Below are positions 49,881-58,168 of a stretch of 64,000 bases of DNA, piece after piece. Within the stretch, counting starts at the first letter, position 1. Each line of letters opens with the position of its first letter. The notes below the pieces were generated by a model. It ran no database searches. It saw only the letters and a list, made by a program, of their open reading frames with translations, and was not told the origin of the DNA. The stretch is from CAVQBJ01 sp963819075 (GTDB lineage: Bacteria; Actinomycetota; Thermoleophilia; Solirubrobacterales; Solirubrobacteraceae): the NCBI GenBank assembly GCA_963819075.1, contig CAWFUP010000003.1, positions 124,001-188,000 on the forward strand. Direction: 5' to 3'. The position numbers were made by a program, and so were the translations under genes.

Positions 49881-51212
49881 ATGAAGCGCTATCACGTCAC
49901 CACGTTCGGTTGCCAGATGAACGAGCACGACTCCGAGCGCATGCGGGGTCTGCTCGAGTCCCTCGGCTACACGGAGGCGCTCGACCGGGCCGAGGCCGAC
50001 CTGATCCTTTTCAACACGTGCTCGATCCGCGAATCGGCCGACAGCCGCTTCATCGCCCACCTCGGCGAGGCCAAGCGGCTCAAGCGCGAGAATCCCGAGC
50101 GGATCGTCGGTGTCGGGGGCTGCTGGGCCCAGTCGGTCAAGGACGAGGTCTTCGAGCGCTTCCCGTTCGTCGACGTTGCCTTCGGCCCGGGGCAGGTGCA
50201 CCGCCTGGCCGAGTTCCTGACCAGCGAGTCGCTTACCGCCCAGGGCTACTTCGAGTTCGAGGGTTTCACCGGCCACCTGCCGGCCCGGCGCACGCGGCCA
50301 TTCCAGGGCTGGCTGCAGATCAGCGTCGGCTGCAACTGCCGCTGCTCGTATTGCATCGTGCCCTCCACGCGCGGGCGCGAGGTGTCGCGCCCCCTCGGCG
50401 AGCTCGTGCGCGAGGTGGAGGAGATGGCTCGAGACGGCGTGCGCGAGGTGACGCTGCTCGGCCAGAACGTCAACTCCTACGGACGCGACCTCCGAGCCGG
50501 GAGCGCCGAGCCGGTGAGCTTCGCCCTGCTCCTGCGCGGGCTCGACCAGGTCGAGGGGATCGCGCGCCTGCGCTACACCTCTCCGCATCCCAAGGACATG
50601 CGCGAGGACGTCGTGCGCGCACACGCCGAGCTGGCCAGCCTGTGCGAGCACATCCACCTGCCGCTGCAGTCGGGCTCCTCGCGGATCCTCAAGGCGATGC
50701 GCCGCACCTACGACCGCGAGCGCTACCTCGACCGCGTCGCGCTCATTCGCGAGCACGTGCCCGACGTCGCGCTGACGACGGACATCATCGTTGGCTTCCC
50801 GGGTGAGACCGAGGCCGACTTCGCGGAGACGCTGGAGGTCGTGGAGGCGGTCGGGTACGACGCCGCGTTCACGTTCATCTTCTCCCCCCGTCGAGGGACC
50901 GAGGCCGCGCAGATCACCGACGGGCTCGTGCCCCACCCGGTCAAGGTGGAGCGGATGGAGCGGCTCGTCGAGGTCGTGCAGCGTCGCGCGACCGAGCGGG
51001 CGCAGCGTTTCGTCGGTCGGACCCTGGAGGTGCTCGTCGAGGGGCCCTCGCGCACCGATCCCGACCGCCTGCGCGGACGCACCCGCCACAACAAGGTGGT
51101 CAACTTCGCCGGACTGGCCGCCCCGGGCGAGCTCACGCAGGTGACGATCGCCTCGGCGACGAGCCAGACGCTCGCCGGCGAGGAGTCGCTGGTCGCGCGC
51201 GCGAGCGCGTAG
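49881..51212 (+). CDS. miaB: tRNA-2-methylthio-N6-dimethylallyladenosine synthase
   Basis: Radical SAM methylthiotransferase that modifies isopentenylated A37 of tRNA, acting after MiaA (encoded at 58169). The 443-residue protein has the N-terminal UPF0004 domain with three cluster cysteines (TFGCQMNEHDSER, FNTCSIRESA, GGCWAQ). The radical SAM motif follows as CNCRCSYCIVPSTRGREVSR (near 150), with a C-terminal TRAM domain (GRTLEVLVEGPSR). Confidence 0.95.
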   Translation: MKRYHVTTFGCQMNEHDSERMRGLLESLGYTEALDRAEADLILFNTCSIRESADSRFIAHLGEAKRLKRENPERIVGVGGCWAQSVKDEVFERFPFVDVAFGPGQVHRLAEFLTSESLTAQGYFEFEGFTGHLPARRTRPFQGWLQISVGCNCRCSYCIVPSTRGREVSRPLGELVREVEEMARDGVREVTLLGQNVNSYGRDLRAGSAEPVSFALLLRGLDQVEGIARLRYTSPHPKDMREDVVRAHAELASLCEHIHLPLQSGSSRILKAMRRTYDRERYLDRVALIREHVPDVALTTDIIVGFPGETEADFAETLEVVEAVGYDAAFTFIFSPRRGTEAAQITDGLVPHPVKVERMERLVEVVQRRATERAQRFVGRTLEVLVEGPSRTDPDRLRGRTRHNKVVNFAGLAAPGELTQVTIASATSQTLAGEESLVARASA

Positions 51213-51248
51213 CGCCGCTCGCGGTGCGGCGCCTGCGATGATCGGCGC

Positions 51249-52082
51249 GTGAGCGACGTTCGGCACGAGGCGGGGCTGGCCTACCGCGAGGCGAGCCCGC
51301 CCGGGTGGACGCCCGGCGATCCGGTCGCGCTGCTCGTGCACGGGTGGCCCGAGTCGTCGTATATGTGGCGGTCGCTGCTCCCGGCGCTCGCCGATGCTGG
51401 CTGGCGGGCGATCGCGCCCGACCTCCCCGGGTACGGCGACTCGGCGCCGGATCCGCCGGGGACCTGGGAGCGCCACATCGACGCGCTGGCCCGATTCCAC
51501 GCCGCGCTCGGCCTCGATCGCGTGGCGCTCGTCGTGCACGACTGGGGGGTGATGATCGGGCTGCGCTGGGCCTGCGACCATCCCGAGGCGATTCGGGCGC
51601 TCGTGATCTCCGATGGCGGCTTCTTCGCCGACCGGCGCTGGCACGACCTCGCCAACGTCATGCGCACGCCGGGCGACGGCGAGGCGCTCATCGACGGCTT
51701 CACCGAGGAGGGCCTCGCAGCGGCCCTGCGCGGCGTCAGCACCGGGATGACCGACGACGCGCTGGCCGAGTATTGGAAGTCCTTCGCGGACCCGGTACGA
51801 CGCCGGGGGGCGCTCGAGCTGTACCGCTCGGGCGACTTCGACAAGCTCGTCCCGTACGAGCCACGCCTCGTTGCGCTCGACGTTCCGGCGCTCGTGCTGT
51901 GGGGGGCAGAGGATCGCTTCGCCGGGGTGGCGCTGGCCGAGCGTTTCCATGCGGCGCTCGCCGGCTCGCGCCTGCACGTCATCCCCGGCGTCGGCCACTT
52001 CGTCTGGGAGGATACGCCCGAGGTGTGTAACACGGTCGCCGCCGCGTTCCTCGGCGAGCTCGCCGCCGTCGGGTCGAGCTGA
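51249..52082 (+). CDS. Alpha/beta hydrolase with Asp nucleophile (haloalkane dehalogenase / epoxide hydrolase group)
   Basis: A 277-residue alpha/beta-fold hydrolase. The oxyanion region is HGWPESSYMWR (near 31), the nucleophile is Asp98 in VVHDWGVMIG, the acid is probably Asp in GAEDRFAG (near 219) and the base is His in GVGHFVWEDTPE (near 255). An Asp nucleophile followed by Trp is typical of haloalkane dehalogenases and epoxide hydrolases; the halide-binding and cap Tyr pairs cannot be fixed by eye, so the substrate is open. It converges with the EAL-HDOD gene. Confidence 0.85.
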   Translation: MSDVRHEAGLAYREASPPGWTPGDPVALLVHGWPESSYMWRSLLPALADAGWRAIAPDLPGYGDSAPDPPGTWERHIDALARFHAALGLDRVALVVHDWGVMIGLRWACDHPEAIRALVISDGGFFADRRWHDLANVMRTPGDGEALIDGFTEEGLAAALRGVSTGMTDDALAEYWKSFADPVRRRGALELYRSGDFDKLVPYEPRLVALDVPALVLWGAEDRFAGVALAERFHAALAGSRLHVIPGVGHFVWEDTPEVCNTVAAAFLGELAAVGSS

Positions 52083-52088
52083 CGGCGC

Positions 52089-53354
52089 TCAGCCGAGCAT
52101 GCGCGCGGCGCTGTCGGCCCAGGTGACGGCCTCGCGGTAGACGGCGTCGAACGTGAGGCCGTCGGGGGCGCTCGCGTGCTCGGCGATCGCGTCGAAGTCG
52201 CCGCGCTCGTATGCGAGGACGTCCTCGAGCAGCTGCCCAAGTGGCCCCTCGCGGATCTGCAGGGCGGAGACGATCTCTTCGCTGAACGGCAGCGTCGCGA
52301 GCACCTCGTCCATCGGGGCGTCGACGAGGGCGTCCACGACGGAGAACAGACCGACGGTGAAGAAGCGGTCCGCCGACTGCTCGTCGGGGACGCCGCAGAG
52401 CAGCTGACACATGCGCGCGCGTACGAGACCGGTGACGAGCAGCTCGTGCGGGGCGTCGGAGGTGCCGGCGAGCACGACCACCGTCGCCCAGCGGCGCACC
52501 TGGCGCGCTCCGAGCATGATGAGGGCCTCCCGCACCGAGCCGACGCGCCGCGGCAGGAAGACGAATGCGGAGTTGGCGTAGCGCAGCAGGCGCAGGCTCA
52601 GGCCGACGTCGCGGGTGATGATCTGCTCGAGCGTGTCGAAGTCCTCGACGGTGTTGAGCGAGGAGACGGCGCTCAGCGCTCCGAGGCACTGGGTCGGGAC
52701 GCCGCGGCCGTGGGTGAGCGACGGCCGGGCGAAGAAGTAGCCCTGGAAGGCGTCGAACCCGAGCACTCGGCAGCGCTCGAAGTCGGCGCGCGTCTCGACC
52801 TTCTCGGCCAGCAGCATGAGGCGCGGACGCCGGCGGCGCAGGAGCGCGACCTGCTCGAGCAGCTCCTCCTCCTCGAGGGCGAGCACGTCGAGCTTGACCG
52901 TCCGGGCGAGCTCGAGCAGTGGCTCGACCTCGGGTGTGTGGCGGAAGTCGTCGAGCGCCAGCGTGAATCCGTCCGCGACGAGCTCGCGCAGCACGGTGAG
53001 CAGCTCGTCGTCGATGATCTGGTTCTCGAGCAGCTCGAGCACGACCCGTCCGGGTGGGAGTGGAAGCGGGCGCACGCCGATCAGGAAGTCGCGCGACACG
53101 TTCAGGTAGGCCAGGTGCTCGCCGACGATCTCGTCGAGGCCGATCTCCATGAACGAGTCGACGATGACACTCGACGTCGCCGCCTGCGCGTCGACTACAT
53201 TCGCCGTGCGTGCCCCGGGGGCGCGGAAGAGCAGCTCGTAGCCGACGACCTGCATCTGGGCATCGAGGATCGGCTGGCGGGCGACGGAGAACTCGCGGGC
53301 CGCGGCGGGTGGCGTGGCCGCTTCGTTGGCAGCGGCTAGAGCATGTTGTCGCAC
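52089..53354 (-). CDS. EAL-HDOD signalling protein (YuxH/CdgJ type)
   Basis: A 421-residue cytoplasmic protein. The N-terminal EAL domain has YELLFR, YLNVS, LELLENQ, LALDDFR, VKLD, AEKVET and FQGYFFARP. Most metal-binding acidic residues are therefore present, but the DDFGTG loop is altered to DDFRHT. The C-terminal HDOD domain carries LSLRLLRYANS, REALIMLGARQVRRW and FFTVGLFSVVDALV. Proteins of this type link cyclic di-GMP and motility or virulence control in other bacteria, often without measurable phosphodiesterase activity. Start GTG at 53354 has a GGGAG site 7 bases upstream. Confidence 0.9.
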   Translation of the reverse strand: MRQHALAAANEAATPPAAAREFSVARQPILDAQMQVVGYELLFRAPGARTANVVDAQAATSSVIVDSFMEIGLDEIVGEHLAYLNVSRDFLIGVRPLPLPPGRVVLELLENQIIDDELLTVLRELVADGFTLALDDFRHTPEVEPLLELARTVKLDVLALEEEELLEQVALLRRRRPRLMLLAEKVETRADFERCRVLGFDAFQGYFFARPSLTHGRGVPTQCLGALSAVSSLNTVEDFDTLEQIITRDVGLSLRLLRYANSAFVFLPRRVGSVREALIMLGARQVRRWATVVVLAGTSDAPHELLVTGLVRARMCQLLCGVPDEQSADRFFTVGLFSVVDALVDAPMDEVLATLPFSEEIVSALQIREGPLGQLLEDVLAYERGDFDAIAEHASAPDGLTFDAVYREAVTWADSAARMLG

Positions 53355-53493
53355 GTCTGAACTCCCTCGTCCCTGGTCCTCGGTGGGTTCCTCGGCATTG
53401 AGCGCAACCCCACGCGCTTCATCGGTTGCAACGGACGAGGAGTTGAGCCCGGCGTTTCGATTGCAGCCGTCCGGCCGACGCGTATGCGAACAT

Positions 53494-55578
53494 ATGTTCG
53501 TGCGCTGGCAGAACCTCAGCAGCGAGGCCGACGAGCAGGCGCGGCTGCCCGGTTATCGCGACGAGGCGGTGGTGCGCCGCTTCGAGGCCCCCGAGGCGCT
53601 CGACATGCGCTTCTACGAGGTCCATGCGCGCTCCGTGCTCAACCGGGTGCCGGCGGCGTCGCGTATGCCGTTCCGCTGGACGATCAACCCGTATCGAGGA
53701 TGCAGCCATGCTTGCGTGTACTGCCTAGGGGGCGACACGAGCGTCCTGATGGCGGACGGGCGGGGCCGGCGCATCGCCGACGTGCGGGCCGGCGACGAGG
53801 TCTACGGGACCGTCAAGGACGGGAAGTACCGCCGGTTCGCGCTGACGACGGTGGTCGACCACTGGTCGAGCATCAAGCCCGCGTACCGGGTGACGCTCGA
53901 GGACGGCACCGAGCTCGTGCTGAGCGGCGATCATCGGCTGCTGACCGGGCGCGGCTGGAAGCATGTCACCGGTGACGGCCGCGGGACGTGGTGCCGGCCC
54001 CATCTGACGACGAACAACGAGCTCCTCGGGGTGGGGCAGCTCCCAGAGCCGCCTCCTGCGTGTGTCGACTACCGACAGGGGTACCTGTGCGGTCTCATCC
54101 GCGGCGACGGCTACCTGGGTTCCTACGTATACGAGTCGCCGACGCGCCGGCAGACGAGGCACAACTTCCGTCTCGCGCTCGCCGATGTCGAGGCACTCGA
54201 GCGGGCCGAGTCGTATCTCGCCGACCTCGACGTCGTCACACGCCGATTCGTGTTCGCCGAGGCGGCTGTCAACCGCAGAGGCATGACCGCGATCGCCACC
54301 TCGGCACGCGCGAACGTCGAACGCATCACGGAACTTGTCGAATGGCCGCTACTCCCAGGCAAACAGTGGCGCCGAGGCTTCCTGGCAGGCATCTTCGACG
54401 CCGAGGGCTCCCACAGCGACCACATCCTGCGGATCGCCAACACGGACCCCGAGATCCTCACCTTCACCGCGTCGTGCCTGCGCTGCTTCGGCTTTGACGT
54501 GGCCTTCGACCGGACGTCCCGGCCGAACGGCTTGACCTACGTCCGCATCCGCGGAGGCCTCGTCGAGCGCATGCGCTTCCTCGCCCTCACCGACCCCGCG
54601 GTCACCCGCAAGCGGTCAATCGCCGGCCAGGCGATCAAGAACAACGCGCGGCTGCGGGTCGTCGCCATCGAGCCGCTCGGCCTGGTCATGCGTATGTACG
54701 ACATCACGACCGGTACCGGCGATTTCATCGCCGACGGCGTGGTCAGCCACAACTGCTTCGCTCGCCCGACCCACCGCTACCTCGACTTCGACGCCGGCCG
54801 CGACTTCGAGCGCGAGATCGTCGTCAAGGTCAACGCTCCGGAGGTCCTGCGCGTCGAGCTCGCGCGGCCGTCGTGGGCGCGCGAGCACGTCGCCATGGGC
54901 ACAAACACGGATCCCTACCAATGGGTCGAGGGGCGCTACCGGCTGATGCCCGAGATCTGGGCGGCGCTGCGCGATGCCGCTACGCCGTGCTCGGTGCTCA
55001 CGAAGTCGCCGCTCGTGCTGCGCGACCTCGCATGCATGCTCGAGGTGGCCGACCGGGCGTCGGTGTCCGCGGACCTGTCGATCCCCACGCTCGACGAGAA
55101 GGCCTGGCGCGCCACCGAGCCGCACACGCCGCACCCGCGCGCGCGGCTGGAGGCCGTAGCCGAGCTCAATCGCGCGGGGATCCCGAGCGGTGTGCTCATC
55201 GCTCCCCTGATGCCCGGCGTCAACGATGCGCCGGAGCAGCTCGAGCCGCTGCTCGACGCGGTCGCGGCCGCCGGGGCGGTGCACGTGGGCGGCATCGGAT
55301 TGCATCTGCGGGGCGAGGTGCGCGATGTCTTCTTCGCCTGGCTGCGCGAGCAGCGGCCTGAGCTCGTGGAGCGCTACGAGGCGCTGTACCGTCGCGGCGC
55401 TTACGCCCCGGCGGCCGAGCGGGACCGGCTGTCGCGGCTCGTGCGTGACGACCCCCGCTCGCCGAAGTTCGACGACGCGTTCGCGCGCCGGCGCGGCGCC
55501 GGGCGCCGGGAAGCGGTCGTGAGCGATCGCTCCGCGCAGCCGCCGGGCCGACGCGGGGAGCCGCTCACGCTGTTCTGA
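53494..55578 (+). CDS. Rv2578c-family radical SAM protein interrupted by an intein
   Basis: A precursor of 694 residues that would give a 350-residue protein after splicing. The host part begins FVRWQNLSSEADEQARLPGY and reaches the radical SAM cluster motif as CSHACVY. The intein (residues 77-420) is inserted immediately before the third cluster cysteine, and the host resumes CFARPTHRYLDFDAGRDFE, so splicing rebuilds C-x3-C-x2-C. Downstream motifs are MGTNTDPYQWVEGRYRLM, LTKSPLVLRDL and PLMPGVND, typical of SPL/Rv2578c proteins. The biochemical role is unknown. The ATG at 53494 starts the usual N-terminus. Confidence 0.92.
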   Translation: MFVRWQNLSSEADEQARLPGYRDEAVVRRFEAPEALDMRFYEVHARSVLNRVPAASRMPFRWTINPYRGCSHACVYCLGGDTSVLMADGRGRRIADVRAGDEVYGTVKDGKYRRFALTTVVDHWSSIKPAYRVTLEDGTELVLSGDHRLLTGRGWKHVTGDGRGTWCRPHLTTNNELLGVGQLPEPPPACVDYRQGYLCGLIRGDGYLGSYVYESPTRRQTRHNFRLALADVEALERAESYLADLDVVTRRFVFAEAAVNRRGMTAIATSARANVERITELVEWPLLPGKQWRRGFLAGIFDAEGSHSDHILRIANTDPEILTFTASCLRCFGFDVAFDRTSRPNGLTYVRIRGGLVERMRFLALTDPAVTRKRSIAGQAIKNNARLRVVAIEPLGLVMRMYDITTGTGDFIADGVVSHNCFARPTHRYLDFDAGRDFEREIVVKVNAPEVLRVELARPSWAREHVAMGTNTDPYQWVEGRYRLMPEIWAALRDAATPCSVLTKSPLVLRDLACMLEVADRASVSADLSIPTLDEKAWRATEPHTPHPRARLEAVAELNRAGIPSGVLIAPLMPGVNDAPEQLEPLLDAVAAAGAVHVGGIGLHLRGEVRDVFFAWLREQRPELVERYEALYRRGAYAPAAERDRLSRLVRDDPRSPKFDDAFARRRGAGRREAVVSDRSAQPPGRRGEPLTLF
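53722..54753 (+). mobile_element. Intein with LAGLIDADG homing endonuclease
   Basis: A 344-residue protein intron. It starts with Cys (CLGGDTSVLMADG, block A), has block B SGDHRLLTGRGW, and ends GVVSHN followed by extein Cys (blocks F and G: MYDITTGTGDFIADG). Two endonuclease motifs, YLCGLIRGDGYLG near precursor residue 196 and FLAGIFDAEGSHS near 295, are of the LAGLIDADG class, so homing may still be possible. All splice-junction residues (Cys1, penultimate His, Asn, Cys+1) are intact. Confidence 0.95.
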
Positions 55579-55636
55579 CGGTCAGTCGGCGTCACCGGCA
55601 CCGTTGTCGGCGTGGCGCGCACGGCCTTCCGTCCGG

Positions 55637-55846
55637 CTACTTCGGGAGACGTTCGCTGAGCGCGCGGTCCTCGTCGAGGATCCGCCGCACGCGCCGGCGG
55701 AACTCGGGATCGCGGCAGCGACGGTCCAGGGTCTCGATCAGCGCTCGCGTGACGACGGTGTCGAGGCTCTGCCCGTCGGCGCGGGCAAGCGCCTCGGTGT
55801 CGGCCGCCAGCTCGTCGTCGAGACGGACCATGAGCTGCTTGACCAT
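55637..55846 (-). CDS. Ribbon-helix-helix DNA-binding protein, antitoxin-like
   Basis: A 69-residue protein with an N-terminal ribbon KQLMVRLDDELAADTEALA and a helix around SLDTVVTRALIETLDRR, matching the Arc/MetJ-type fold of antitoxins and small repressors. The C-terminal tail is highly charged. No toxin-like gene lies beside it: the neighbours are patatin upstream on the same strand and the radical SAM gene converging. It may be a lone regulator. A TACGAT box 6 bases upstream of the ATG suggests a leaderless transcript. Confidence 0.8.
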   Translation of the reverse strand: MVKQLMVRLDDELAADTEALARADGQSLDTVVTRALIETLDRRCRDPEFRRRVRRILDEDRALSERLPK

Positions 55847-55852
55847 GGCACC

Positions 55853-55858
55853 ATCGTA
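55853..55858 (-). promoter_or_regulatory. -10 box for the ribbon-helix-helix gene
   Basis: TACGAT on the minus strand, 6 bases before the ATG. Confidence 0.4.
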
Positions 55859-55900
55859 GAGGTTCGCTGCGGGGCGTGATCTGGTCGACCGAGGCCGCGC

Positions 55901-57238
55901 TCAGCCCGCCGTCCACTGCCGCGGCCCGGTGAACGCCTCGAGCGGGCCGTCCTGCCACGGCCCCTCGTCGTCGTGATCTTCGGCGAGCCAGGCGCGGGCG
56001 TCGTGCTGGCCGAGCTCGATGAGTGCCGAAGCGAAGTCGGGGTCGAAGAACAGCAGGCTCAGCAGCTCGGCATGGTTGTGGCTGACACCGCCCAGGAGCT
56101 CGTTGAGCAGGGCGAGATCGGGGCTGCGCAGGCGCTTCAGTCCGCCGTAGCGCTCGGAGAACACGCGTGCGGCGAGCTCCCCGATCGCGCCGCGCTTCTC
56201 CGGCCCGACGAAGATGTAGGGGATCCGGCGGTAGGGCCCCTTGCCGCGCACCATCCGGTACAGGCGCGCCCCGGTCATCTCGTTGCCGGCGAAGAACGCA
56301 TTGATGTTGCCGAGCGTGCGCATGTCCTCGATGAGCGGGTCGACGAGCGTGCCCTCGAGCATCTGAAGCGCGCCGTCGCCCAGATCAGGAGGCGCCAGGT
56401 CGTCCGCATCCTCGTCGCGCGTCATCACCGGTCCGGCGATCGAATCGACGGCGACGACGACGAGCCGGTCGGCGCCGAGGTCGAGTGCCGGCTTGATCGG
56501 CGTGTTGAGCCGCGTGCCCCCGTCGACGTACCACCCGCGGGCGTGCTCGGGCTCGTCGACCTTGACCGGCGGCCACAGGAGCGGGATGGCCGCCGATGCG
56601 CCCACGTGCCGCAGGTTGAGGCGCGTCTGCACGTAGGCGACGGCGTGCGAGCGGTGGATGCGGCGCTCGCGCGCACTGTCGACGAACACGACGGTGCGGC
56701 CGCTGCGAGCGGAGGTCGTCGCCACGGCCGCAGCATCGATGCCGCCTTCGTCGATGTTGCGATGCAGCTGCTCGATCTCCAGCCACACCGGGAGGTTGTC
56801 CCACAGGGGCTTGGGGTCGAGCAGGCTGATGAGTCGCGTGCGGGGGAACGAGACGAGCTGGCCGGCGAAGCGCAAGAGGTCCACGGGACCGCTGCGGGTG
56901 AGGATCGGTCGCATCACGTCGCCGTGCTTGACGGAGCGCCAGATCGACAGCAACCGCTCGACCTGTTCGCCCACCGGCAGGTGATGGGTGCCGGCGAGCA
57001 TCATGCCGTTGAGCGCGCCCACGCTCGTGCCGACGTAGATCGACGGCCGCTGCCCGCGCTCGTCGAGCGCGGGCAGGATCACCGAAAGGGCCCCTGCCTC
57101 ATACGCGCCGCGCGCCCCGCCGCCGGCGAGCACGAGCGCCGTCGTGCCGCCATCGGCGCGGTCGCCGTCCGCGGCCGGCGTGTCGCTCGCCTCGCCACGC
57201 CCCGTCGAGCTCGTCCGTTTGCGTCGCTGCTCGCTCAC
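55901..57238 (-). CDS. Patatin-like phospholipase
   Basis: A 445-residue lipid acyl hydrolase. The Ser-Asp dyad is visible: oxyanion loop GGGARGAYEAG, nucleophile in GTSVG (near residue 72) and Asp in YVDGG (near 239). The C-terminal 150 residues are a family-specific extension. I chose the GTG at 57238 because it follows a GGAGGAAAGG site. A GTG at 57271 would add 11 residues but overlaps the promoter palindrome. No signal peptide. It follows the SDR gene on the same strand after 96 bases. Confidence 0.88.
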   Translation of the reverse strand: MSEQRRKRTSSTGRGEASDTPAADGDRADGGTTALVLAGGGARGAYEAGALSVILPALDERGQRPSIYVGTSVGALNGMMLAGTHHLPVGEQVERLLSIWRSVKHGDVMRPILTRSGPVDLLRFAGQLVSFPRTRLISLLDPKPLWDNLPVWLEIEQLHRNIDEGGIDAAAVATTSARSGRTVVFVDSARERRIHRSHAVAYVQTRLNLRHVGASAAIPLLWPPVKVDEPEHARGWYVDGGTRLNTPIKPALDLGADRLVVVAVDSIAGPVMTRDEDADDLAPPDLGDGALQMLEGTLVDPLIEDMRTLGNINAFFAGNEMTGARLYRMVRGKGPYRRIPYIFVGPEKRGAIGELAARVFSERYGGLKRLRSPDLALLNELLGGVSHNHAELLSLLFFDPDFASALIELGQHDARAWLAEDHDDEGPWQDGPLEAFTGPRQWTAG

Positions 57239-57261
57239 CCGCGCACCCTTTCCTCCGCTCC

Positions 57262-57281
57262 GCGTGGACACTAGTCCACGC
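57262..57281. promoter_or_regulatory. Palindromic operator over the patatin -10 box
   Basis: GCGTGGAC (57262-57269), ACTA, GTCCACGC (57274-57281): perfect 8-bp arms with a 4-bp spacer. On the minus strand the centre contains TAGTGT, a likely -10 box about 30 bases before the patatin GTG. A dimeric repressor bound here would block transcription. Confidence 0.55.
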
Positions 57282-57334
57282 CGCTCGGATCGGCCGGGCG
57301 ACTCCGCCCGCCCGGGCCCCCACGCGGGCGGCGC

Positions 57335-58132
57335 TCAGCGCTTGGTGATGGCGTTGTCGCTCGAGGACATCGCCTCGGCCACCTTGTCGCCGCCGGCTCG
57401 GCGGGTGAAGCGCGCTGATGTCTCGGGGGCGATCGAGGCGATCGCGACGCCGAGGCGCACGCCGATGGGCGCGACGTCGATCTCGGCGCGGTTGTTGGTG
57501 ATCGCGCTGATCACCGCGTGCGATACGTCTTCGGGCGCCTTGGTGCCCACTCCTGGCGGGAGCCGGACGCCGCTATCGGCGAACATGCCGGCATCGCGGA
57601 TGAAGCCGGGGTTGATGACCGACACGCCGACGCTGGTGTCATGGAGCTCGGCGCGCATGGCGAGCGCGAAGCCGCGCAGACCGAACTTCGTCGCGTTGTA
57701 CAGGGAGGCCGTGGGCGAGGCCGCCTTGCCGCCCACCGAGGAGACGTAGAGGAGATGCCCACGCCCGCGCTCGGTCATCGCTGGCAGCAATTGGCGCGTG
57801 ATCTCGATCGGCGCGCGCAGGTTGACGTCCAGGATACGGTCGACCTGATCCTCGGTGAATGTGGTCAGCCGGCCGTTGCCGGGCAGTCCGGCGTTGGCGA
57901 CGAGCACGTCGACGTCGCCGGCCGTTCGCACGAGCTCGTGCACCTGCGCGGCGTCGCTCAGGTCGACCGCGAGCGCAAGGGCATCGAGCTCGAGGGCGAG
58001 CGGCTCGAGCACCTCGCGGCGCCGGCCGGTGAGCACGAGCCGGGCGCCGCGCGCCCGCAGCGCGCGAGCGATCGCGTGGCCGATGCCGCCCGTCGCCCCG
58101 GTCAACAGGACCCGCGTGCCGCTGATCTCCAT
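57335..58132 (-). CDS. Short-chain dehydrogenase/reductase
   Basis: A 265-residue NAD(P)-dependent oxidoreductase of the classical SDR family: cofactor loop TGATGGIGHAIA (near residue 10), NAG in VLVANAGLPG, Ser in YVSSVGG and the catalytic Tyr145-x3-Lys149 in YNATKFG. Arg residues after the second beta strand (TGRRREVL) favour NADP(H). Substrate unknown. The ATG at 58132 lies 7 bases after TAGACT. Divergent from miaA. Confidence 0.9.
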   Translation of the reverse strand: MEISGTRVLLTGATGGIGHAIARALRARGARLVLTGRRREVLEPLALELDALALAVDLSDAAQVHELVRTAGDVDVLVANAGLPGNGRLTTFTEDQVDRILDVNLRAPIEITRQLLPAMTERGRGHLLYVSSVGGKAASPTASLYNATKFGLRGFALAMRAELHDTSVGVSVINPGFIRDAGMFADSGVRLPPGVGTKAPEDVSHAVISAITNNRAEIDVAPIGVRLGVAIASIAPETSARFTRRAGGDKVAEAMSSSDNAITKR

Positions 58133-58139
58133 GATCGCG

Positions 58140-58145
58140 AGTCTA
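58140..58145 (-). promoter_or_regulatory. -10 box for the SDR gene
   Basis: TAGACT on the minus strand, 7 bases before the ATG at 58132. Confidence 0.5.
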
Positions 58146-58153
58146 TTGGCCGC

Positions 58154-58159
58154 GATACT
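58154..58159 (+). promoter_or_regulatory. Candidate -10 box for miaA
   Basis: GATACT, 9 bases before the miaA ATG at 58169; with the SDR box this makes a divergent promoter pair only 8 bases apart. Confidence 0.4.
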
Positions 58160-58168
58160 GACCCGGTC

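Noticed and set aside
53425..53432. Palindrome GTTGCAAC between the EAL-HDOD and radical SAM genes
   Set aside because: Only 8 bp, a single copy, not placed on a clear -10 box; could be chance.
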